This document shows, in pieces, positions 1-5,652 of a DNA stretch of 7,504 nucleotides. The first letter of the stretch is position 1. The number at the start of each line of letters is the position of its first letter. This DNA is from a bacterium (GTDB taxonomy: Bacteria; Verrucomicrobiota; Verrucomicrobiae; Limisphaerales; J093). The notes under the pieces were generated by a model, which was not told the origin of the DNA, did no database searches, and worked only from the letters and a program-made list of their open reading frames with translations. Made by a program: the position numbers and the translations under genes. The stretch spans positions 1-7,504 of the forward strand of contig JAKCAB010000667.1 in the NCBI GenBank assembly GCA_021839785.1. Reading direction: 5' to 3'.

Positions 1-302
1 GTGCCCTCCAGGTAATCCCAGCAATTGTCCATGAAGGTGAGCCCGCGGTCGATGGCGGTGCGGATGAGGCGCAGACTGTCCGGTTCCTCGCGCGGAGTGC
101 CGATGTGAAAGCCGCCCAAGCCGAGGGCCGAGACCTTTTCGCCTGTCCGGCCGAGCGGGCGGTAGAGCATGTCGCCGGATCGAGTTTCGGCGGCGAGCGC
201 GCGGGCGCCGGCGCCCAGCGCGAGGCCGGTGGCCGCGACCGAGCGGACAAACTCGCGTCGGCTCCAGCCTCCCAGGTTGTTCTCAAAGGATGGGTGAATC
301 AT
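1..302 (-). CDS. Tat-exported aldo/keto reductase, N-terminal part (runs off the left edge)
   Basis: About 100 residues are visible, reading from an ATG at 302 and leaving the window at base 1. The protein starts MIHPSFENNLGGWSRREFV, with a twin-arginine signal (R15-R16, SRREFV) followed by an Ala/Gly-rich hydrophobic stretch to about residue 38, so export folded through the Tat system is likely. The mature part begins MLYRPLGRTGEKVSALGLGG (from residue 45), the classic first strand of the aldo/keto reductase barrel. FMDNCWDY (90-97) holds the family's catalytic Asp (D92) and Tyr (Y97) in the normal spacing of five. The family carries out NAD(P)H-dependent interconversion of carbonyls and alcohols; the substrate cannot be told from this fragment. 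The start is chosen because the Tat signal follows directly. No Shine-Dalgarno sequence is visible. An IS630-type remnant lies immediately upstream, so the native promoter may have been altered. Confidence 0.9.
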   Translation of the reverse strand, partial: MIHPSFENNLGGWSRREFVRSVAATGLALGAGARALAAETRSGDMLYRPLGRTGEKVSALGLGGFHIGTPREEPDSLRLIRTAIDRGLTFMDNCWDYLEG

Positions 303-309
303 AGGTAGA

Positions 310-526
310 TTAGCGCACTACACTCGCACACCGCGGCGCCGCCGCAAGCGGCACGGCAAGCCCCCCGGCAACGACTGTCGCCCACAGCCCATTGCCAATC
401 CGGTCCTTGATCGCATCGCCGATGGCCTCCACCGGGTTGAGTTCCGGACTCTATGGCGCCAACGCCACCGGCTGCACCCGCGGAGGGTACGTGGAGGACC
501 GTTCTCCCGCGCCCACTTGACCGCGT
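310..526 (-). pseudogene. IS630-type transposase C-terminal remnant with an in-frame stop
   Basis: On the minus strand, in the frame that ends with TAA at 312-310, the translation reads VQPVALAP*SPELNPVEAI and then GDAIKDRIGNGLW. This matches the end of IS630-family DDE transposases, where the motif PYSPELNPVE carries the third catalytic acid (the Glu of NPVE). The Tyr of PYSPEL is replaced by a TAG stop at 453-451, and the usual Trp after VEAI/VEHL is Gly (GGC). Nothing recognisable of the transposase is present before about 526, so the N-terminal two thirds with the first two catalytic Asp residues are gone. No terminal inverted repeats were found. The fragment is non-functional. The upstream limit is approximate, and the family call rests on this one motif block. 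Confidence 0.66.
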
Positions 527-574
527 ATGATAAAAACGCTCCGAATTGGGGCTCGCTCGCGGAGGCAGGCTGGA

Positions 575-847
575 ACCATCACGCATTGCGCAAAGGTCGA
601 ACTGTTTCTCGCGGGTCAGAGCCAGGGCCGCAAGACGATGAAGAACAACTCGCACCTGGAATGGAAGGTCAAGTACGAGCCGGACACGCGCCTGGCGCGC
701 GGCTACAAGCGCGGCCAGGAAATTCTCACCGCCAAGGTCGAAGCCACTGGCGATCCGGCTGCCGTGCAACTCACCCCGAACCGCAGCACGGTCAACGCCG
801 ATGGCGAGGACGTTTCGGTCGTCACGGTTCAGGTCAATGCCGCTCAA
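575..847 (+). pseudogene. GH2 beta-galactosidase C-terminal fragment
   Basis: The plus-strand frame beginning at 527 gives, from about 575, ITHCAKVELFLAGQSQGRK, then HLEWKVKYEPDTRLARGY and TAKVEATGDPAAVQLTPNRS, then ADGEDVSVVTVQV. This is the DUF4982-like and following Ig-like region near the C-terminus of secreted GH2 beta-galactosidases, which typically reads VELFLNGKSLG, then WKVxYxPG, then a region like ADGxDVSVVTVEV. The catalytic TIM barrel and sugar-binding domains that should precede it are absent, and so is the tail after about 847. It is therefore a piece of roughly 90 residues from a protein normally of 800 or more. It is the only protein homology on the plus strand in this window and lies opposite to all its neighbours. 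Its left side comes within about 50 bases of the IS630-type remnant, which suggests that transposon-associated deletion or rearrangement left it behind. Confidence 0.7.
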
Positions 848-948
848 GGCCGTCATCAACTGGCTGACCGGCATGGTGCGTTGCTCGATCAACGCCACCG
901 CATCGCGAGTGAGGAGGCACAACCCGTCAATGAGCGGAGCTTCAGCGG
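848..948. other. Unassigned spacer after the GH120 gene
   Basis: About 100 bases lie between the GH2 fragment and the GH120 stop codon. On the minus strand a GTG at 952-950 overlaps that stop (GTGA) and opens a frame reading APLIDGLCLLTRDAVALIEQ and on to MTALSGIDL. I do not recognise this peptide, and the frame then continues into the antisense of the GH2 fragment. It could be a scrap of another lost gene or chance. No convincing terminator hairpin with a T-run follows the GH120 gene. Confidence 0.3.
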
Positions 949-3294
949 TCACCAGACTCGGAGCGCGAGCGGACCGGTTCCCGGATTTGCGAAAGGACCC
1001 GGCACCGGATGCGCTTGGCTGCGTTTCTTGCCGAAGTAATCCGTGTCGATCTTCAGTGGAGAACCGTCGGCGTTTTCGTAAGGCAGCCCCGGAATCTTCG
1101 CCTGGCCGAGCAGAGCGGTCGTGACGAGCGTCGTGCTGGCTTTCTTCAACTCTGGCCCGAGGTTGAGGCGGAGCACGAACCGGTCGCCCTGCTGCCCGAG
1201 TTTCACCTGGGGATCACTGGCCGCCAGCACCCGCGCGTTCCTCTCTTTGCCGTAAGGTTCCGCCCCGTGGTAGTAAATGTTGCCGCCGGTTTGGAGTGGC
1301 AGTTCGCGCGTGTCGTATCCCCACAGCCCAAAGCTGCTGATCCACTCAAGATTCTTTCCCGTGGGCCGACGAGCGCCCGAGGCAGACTCGCCGTTGCCGA
1401 CAAAGAGGTTGTTGTAGAACCGGTCGTCGCCGCCCTGGATGTTGACCAGGCCGGCGACGGTCGTGGAATGCGCCGGATGGTAGGGCGTCTCGCGGCTGGG
1501 CTCCGGTCGATTGGCGATTTTTCCGGCGAACAAATTGTGCGCGTAGGCCCCGCCCTCCGACATGTCCAGCAGGCTCGTCGGGGAGAGGAACAAATTGTTG
1601 TCCACCAGGAACGGCCCGTGGTCCACCTCGACGAACAAGTCCTGGCCGGCGTTGTCGTGAAACAGGTTGCCCGAGACGCGCGTGCCCTGCGCCATCCAGT
1701 CCAGCCAGAGTCCCAGACAGGTCCGGTAGATGTGATTGCCGCGGATCGTGGTGTCGATGGCCGCGTGGAACTTGATGCCCGCCATCTCGGCTCCGCCAAA
1801 CAACCGCCGGACGTGGATGTCATGAATGACGTTGCCGGTGACGGTGCTGAACGCCGCGCCCAGGCTGCCGACGATGCCGGCCTGCTCGCAATGCGAGATG
1901 CGGTTGTTGCGCACGAGGTGGTGGCCGATGTTTTCCTTCGTCCAGGCGATGGCATGGGCCTGGGCGCGCTCGATGGTCTTGACGTAGCCCTCGGCGGTGT
2001 TGGCCGAGGTATTATCATACTGGTCGCCGTATTTGCCGAGCGTGATACCGGAGCAAACCGAGTGGCTGATCACGTTGTTCTCGATGATCCAACCCTTGCT
2101 CCAGTGCGTGCCGATCAAACCAATCTGTTCCGCCGTCGGTGGGGCCCAGGGCGTCGCGGCCTGGCGCATCGTGAAGCCGCGCACGGTGATGAAGTTCCGG
2201 CCCGGCTGGTCCGGATAAAACACGGTCTGGCGCACGTTGATCTCGACGAGTTGGTCGTTCGGCTTCACGCCTTTGAACTGCGCCCAGATCGTGGTGTTCG
2301 TCGCGTCCACCTGCGCAAACCACAGTTGCGGATTCAACGCGGACGGCCTCTGCGCTTTGAACACCAAGCACAGCGTGTTGACCCCGCTGACGGGTTTGAT
2401 TTTGGTTTTGAAGGAAGACCACGACTGCCACCCGCCCGTGTTCGGGACCAGGCACGTTCCCAGAAGTTCACCGTCCGGCGCGTCCAATCGAAGCTCGATG
2501 ATCCCGCCCTCCGTGGCGGACGCCGCGCGAATCTCCATCTGCTCAGTGCGCTGGCCGAAGTCAATCCGCGCATAGCGAACCCAGTCGCCGTGCGCGATAA
2601 AGCCAAGGCACTCGCCGCCCTCCGAGCACGGCGCGTTTTGCGTACCACGCGTGGCGGCAAAACGGGTCGCTGGAATCCGACCGGCGTTTCCACCTCTGTC
2701 GCCGCGGCGCAGCCAGGCCACGTTCAACAGATAATCCTGGCCTGCCTGGGTGAGCCATGCCGGCGCCGTGCCCGCGGACATCAGCACTTCGTCCAATTTG
2801 GCCGCCTCGGTCAGCCAGTCACCGTCCAGATAGACCGCGCCGGTGTGATGATCGCGGCCCTTGCGGTCGAACCAGTCGCCGCGAATCAGGTCGCGGTAAG
2901 GATTGAAGCTGCCGAACAAGGAATTGGGCAGCGTCACCTTCCACACGTCGTCCCGGACCTTCACCCAGCCTTTGATGACCTCCGAGCCCTTGATCTCGAC
3001 CTTCTCGCCGCGTGCTGCCTGATAGACGATGCGCCTGGCGTCGGACTCGCCACCGCGCGGTGGGTTGATGCGCTCGCGATAGACGCCCGCATGAACCGTG
3101 ATGACGTCGCCCGGCTGCGCGAGGTCAGCGGCGCGCTGGATCGTGCGCAATGGCGCTGCCTTCGTTCCGCGATTGTCGTCGTTGCCGGTGGTGGCAACGT
3201 GGAATTCGGTTGCCTGGGCGAAGGAGCCAAGCAAGCCGAGCCACACCAACCCAAATGTGGATCTGAGCAGTTTCGCTGTGCGGTTCGCATTCAT
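949..3294 (-). CDS. Secreted GH120 beta-xylosidase with a nested CBM6-like module
   Basis: This 781-residue protein is predicted to remove xylose from the non-reducing end of xylo-oligosaccharides outside the cytoplasm. A signal peptide spans residues 1-28 (cleavage after FAQA). The GH120 right-handed beta-helix begins at EFHVATTGND (30) and continues with LPNSLFGSFNPYRD and, after an insert, AQFKGVKPNDQLVEINVRQ, ATPWAPPTAEQIGLIGTHWS (380-399) and SKGWIIENN. These closely follow my recollection of Thermoanaerobacterium saccharolyticum XylC, whose nucleophile is Asp382 and acid/base Glu405. The equivalents here are D532 in LGLWLDWMAQGTRVS (codon 1701-1699) and E556 in DLFVEVDHGP (codon 1629-1627). 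Residues about 205-314 (bases 2682-2353) form a CBM6-like beta-sandwich (EGGECLGFIAHGDWVRY, TGGWQSWSSF) set inside the enzyme just before LWFAQVD. The C-terminus (KIDTDYFG through LALRVW) matches the family end, so the gene looks complete. The ATG at 3294 is chosen because the signal peptide follows; the frame stays open upstream to 3441. Substrate preference is inferred from the family. Confidence 0.88.
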   Translation of the reverse strand: MNANRTAKLLRSTFGLVWLGLLGSFAQATEFHVATTGNDDNRGTKAAPLRTIQRAADLAQPGDVITVHAGVYRERINPPRGGESDARRIVYQAARGEKVEIKGSEVIKGWVKVRDDVWKVTLPNSLFGSFNPYRDLIRGDWFDRKGRDHHTGAVYLDGDWLTEAAKLDEVLMSAGTAPAWLTQAGQDYLLNVAWLRRGDRGGNAGRIPATRFAATRGTQNAPCSEGGECLGFIAHGDWVRYARIDFGQRTEQMEIRAASATEGGIIELRLDAPDGELLGTCLVPNTGGWQSWSSFKTKIKPVSGVNTLCLVFKAQRPSALNPQLWFAQVDATNTTIWAQFKGVKPNDQLVEINVRQTVFYPDQPGRNFITVRGFTMRQAATPWAPPTAEQIGLIGTHWSKGWIIENNVISHSVCSGITLGKYGDQYDNTSANTAEGYVKTIERAQAHAIAWTKENIGHHLVRNNRISHCEQAGIVGSLGAAFSTVTGNVIHDIHVRRLFGGAEMAGIKFHAAIDTTIRGNHIYRTCLGLWLDWMAQGTRVSGNLFHDNAGQDLFVEVDHGPFLVDNNLFLSPTSLLDMSEGGAYAHNLFAGKIANRPEPSRETPYHPAHSTTVAGLVNIQGGDDRFYNNLFVGNGESASGARRPTGKNLEWISSFGLWGYDTRELPLQTGGNIYYHGAEPYGKERNARVLAASDPQVKLGQQGDRFVLRLNLGPELKKASTTLVTTALLGQAKIPGLPYENADGSPLKIDTDYFGKKRSQAHPVPGPFANPGTGPLALRVW

Positions 3295-3357
3295 AGATGG
3301 TCTGCAGGAAATCAGGTCAGGCGCTCCCCCGGCATTGGCAGGGTCAAGGCGTTCGGT

Positions 3358-3383
3358 CAAGTGCAAGTGCGAGCGCCAGCGCC
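3358..3383. repeat. Two adjacent tandem hexamer duplications
   Basis: The plus strand has CAAGTG twice in a row (3358-3369) and, two bases later, AGCGCC twice in a row (3372-3383). They are short enough to be slippage products and carry no known signal. Their position between two genes and next to a perfect palindrome is the only reason to list them. Confidence 0.5.
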
Positions 3384-3390
3384 AAACCAC

Positions 3391-3408
3391 CAGGCCAGCA
3401 CTGGCCTG
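3391..3408. repeat. Perfect 8-bp inverted repeat with a 2-base centre
   Basis: CAGGCCAG-CA-CTGGCCTG is a perfect dyad, lying 114 bases downstream of the composite gene's stop and about 97 bases upstream of the GH120 start. As RNA it could form a GC-rich hairpin of at least seven pairs, but neither strand has the T-run expected of a Rho-independent terminator. An operator for a dimeric regulator is the alternative. It abuts a second, weaker inverted repeat (GCATCC at 3408-3413 and GGATGC at 3425-3430). The repeat itself is certain; any function is not. Confidence 0.55.
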
Positions 3409-3521
3409 CATCCTTGGCAAGCATGGATGCGAAGCTGACAAGACTCGGGCCGTTGCTCCAAGCGGAGTCCACGAGATCGTCGTTTTGCCGCCGGATTATT
3501 CACGATCGAAGTGCGTTGACG

Positions 3522-5622
3522 CTACCCGATCACGATGACTTCGTGGTCCAGGATGGATTTGATTTCAATCCGACACCGGCCCGCCGTCCGCAAGGCAGCG
3601 ACTGTCTTTCCAGTGACCAGAAGACGCGCGTGTTTGTCGTGCACCTGGGTGGGCAGTTTCAATTGCACTCGCAGCGGTCCGACGGGTATCAACTCGTGTA
3701 CCGGCTGGCGCCAGGTGCCGGCGCTGGTCAGGTTGACCAGATGCAGGATCAGCCTCCCAGGCTGGCGGCAGAGGTGGCAGTCAATCAGGCCGGGACCTTC
3801 GACGGCGAGCGGGATGTCATCCCTGGCGGCCCAGCGGATGAGGTTCGCCAGCAGGTCGCCGTGGTCCGGCAGGTTGTCGCGCGCGAAACGGCGGTCCAGA
3901 TCCGCCGGCAGAAAGGCAACGCGCCCGCCGCCGGCGGTGGAGTTCAAGATCAGGCCGGGAATGTCCGTCTTCGGCTCGCGCATCCAGGCCGTTTCCGGCG
4001 GGTAAATCGGAAACGCCGGGACAAAAGTCGCCAGCACCTGCGCCCCCACGTCCACCTGGAGCGGTTCCAGCACACCGCCAAACGGAAGGATGTCGGTTTC
4101 CTCAAAGCCGCGCAGCACCGCGTGACGCTGGCCGGTGACGGCGGGTTCACCAGCCACGTGGGGGCCATCCACCACGGCACGGCGCTCGGGGATGAGTCGC
4201 AGATAGGAGTGAGCCGTGTCGTTCGCGCTCCTCCTCCGTCTGGCGTTGTCGCTGGCAGACTGTGGGTCGGCCACATGCGCGCCGAACAGATCGGCCAGGG
4301 CGAAGTCCGCCCGCGGATCGCCCCATTGGTTGAAGAGCGTGCTCTCGCCCGTGGCCAGCAAGCCGCCGCCGCGCTCGACGAAGCGCCGCACGCTGGCGAC
4401 TTGCGCGTCGGACATTGCGCCGAGATTCGGGAGCACGAGCACGGAGAATTGGGAGGCGTCGCGATCGAGGTGATCGACATGCACCGGCAGGTAGGGAATC
4501 CGCGCCCGGATGAGCGCCTGGGTGATGCCGCGCCACGGCAACTCCACCAACAGTTCCGCATCGTCGCGGCCAAAGAAGTCGGTGTTTTGCTGCGACCATA
4601 CGACGCCCACCGTTGCGATCGGCTGCCGGTTCACGAAAAATTCCTCGTTGGCCTTGTGCCAGCGATAGACCGGCTCGGCAGAGTGGTACAGGCGCCGGTC
4701 TTCGTGGTAGGCGCCCACGTAGTGCCACCACGGCTGCAGTCCGCCGGCGATGCCGTCGAGCATCCACAGGCGCGCCTCGGCGGGCGGTTTGCTCGCCAGC
4801 CGGAACGCGAGGCGGCGCGGCCTTGTCGGCCAGGTTGAACTCGCGTAGCGCGGCGGTGATTTCCTCCGCTGAGAGTCCGGTAGCCGCGTGGATCTCCGCC
4901 AACGTGAACCGGTGAAAAACCACCATGTTTTCCAGCCAATATCGCAGCTCAGCTTCGTCGGCAGGACGACGGGATTCAGCGTCCGCTTCTGTCGCCGCAG
5001 CCCGCGGCGGAGCTTGGGCGAGCTTGCCCCGCCAGAATTGCTCGGCCTCGCGCAGCGGTTGCAGGACCTCCGCACGTTGTTGCGGGTTGTCCAGCTTGAG
5101 CGAAGCGATGCGCTCGCGGACCCAATCCGCGAAGAACTGCGCCGACTCGCGCTGCACCGGTTGCGGCTGGCGGCCGATCTCCACATACCACGGACCGGTG
5201 GAGGCAAAGCGGAACGTGTTCGTCACGTCCGCGATCGCGCGCACCAGAAACCAACCGCTCTCGTGCAGCTCGATGGTTTGCGGCAACGCAATACGTTCCA
5301 CGCGGCCGTTGCGAACCAGTTCCACGGCCGCGATCGGATCACGCGAATCAAGCTGGGCCTGAAGCTGGATTTGCACCGGGCTGTTGCTCTTGAAGACATG
5401 ACCGGGCCACTGGCCGTTGGCACGACAGCGAAGCAGCGGACCGTTGGAGACGAACACGTGCCCGGCTCGCAATCCCTCCCACCACTTTGGGTACGTCAGT
5501 TCGCCGGCCACGTCTAACGCGACCAACTCTACCGGGATCGCCGCCGCCCGCCCTGCGTGGCAGAGCAGCAGCCACGCGCACACAGCGCCCAAGACCTTCA
5601 ACCGCATGGCAGGACAGAACAT
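3522..5622 (-). pseudogene. Composite, frame-disrupted gene: CehA/McbA-type C-terminus joined to a glycoside-hydrolase C-terminal half
   Basis: The first frame opens at ATG 5622 (or 5607) with a signal peptide (RLKVLGAVCAWLLLCHAGRA) and runs after about 35 residues into a CehA/McbA-type metallohydrolase C-terminus: ELTYPKWWEGLRAGHVFVSN, ESGWFLVRAIAD, FASTGPWYVEIG (residues 41-150). The PHP metal-binding core that normally precedes this is missing. Residues about 219-263 (RYWLENMVVFHRFTLAEIHA, then ATGLSAEEITAALREF) form a linker I associate with PVC-group secreted proteins. Homology then moves to another minus-strand frame near 4810-4824. From 4811 to the stop at 3524-3522 (429 codons) it reads RLWMLDGIAGGLQPWWHYVG, VGVVWSQQNTDFFGRDD, PNLGAMSDAQVASVRRFVER, GGGLLATGES and a C-terminal beta domain ending SILDHEVIVIG. 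This resembles the trimerisation-like and C-terminal domains of GH42-like or hypothetical glycosyl hydrolases, without most of the TIM barrel. Lacking both catalytic cores, it is probably inactive. A sequencing or assembly error could explain the frame change but not the missing domains. It starts 30 bases after the upstream gene ends. Confidence 0.72.
4810..4824 (-). other. Frame-change point in the composite gene
   Basis: Reading on the minus strand, the upstream frame (EFNLADKAA) remains sensible to about 4819, and the downstream frame (RLAFRLASKPPAEARLWM) becomes sensible from about 4814. The sequence between is a CG-rich run (GCCGCGCCGCC). Removing one base, for example one C, restores a continuous KAARLAFRLA reading and would give a product of roughly 698 residues. 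The frame change sits exactly where the homology switches from one parent gene to the other, which suits an out-of-frame deletion junction as well as a single-base indel. Confidence 0.7.
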
Positions 5623-5652
5623 GGTGGGAGTCGTTGATTTGCCTCGAGAAAC

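Larger units (their letters stand above)
3295..3521. other. Intergenic region upstream of the GH120 gene
   Basis: This 227-base gap separates the stop of the composite gene from the GH120 start, far wider than the 2- and 30-base gaps further upstream in the cluster. It is the most likely place for a promoter serving the GH120 gene, but I see no convincing -35/-10 pair; two TTGACC copies on the minus strand lack a matching -10. It also holds two short tandem duplications and a palindrome, listed separately. No gene is recognisable here; the GH120 frame happens to stay open through part of it but encodes nothing like a signal peptide. Confidence 0.5.

Noticed and set aside
299..952. A 217-codon minus-strand frame spanning the whole graveyard region, starting GTG overlapping the GH120 stop
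   Set aside because: It runs antisense through the GH2 fragment and out of frame with the IS630 motif, so most of it cannot be a real gene. Only its first 40 or so residues remain unexplained.
3391..3408. Rho-independent terminator for the composite gene
   Set aside because: The stem is good, but neither strand has a T-run after it and the loop is very small. It is listed only as an inverted repeat.
1009..3438. An 809-codon open frame on the plus strand, antisense to the whole GH120 gene
   Set aside because: Its translation is rich in Arg, Ala, Val and Asp with no domain I recognise, while the opposite strand encodes a protein with signal peptide, catalytic residues and family ends. Long antisense frames are common in GC-rich coding DNA.
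4810..4824. Programmed ribosomal frameshift
   Set aside because: There is no evident slippery heptamer or supporting downstream structure, and both joined parts lack their catalytic domains. Gene decay or fusion explains it more simply.
3297..4838. A 513-codon plus-strand open frame opposite the hydrolase half of the composite gene
   Set aside because: The minus strand shows clear protein homology over the same bases; the plus-strand product has no recognisable motif.
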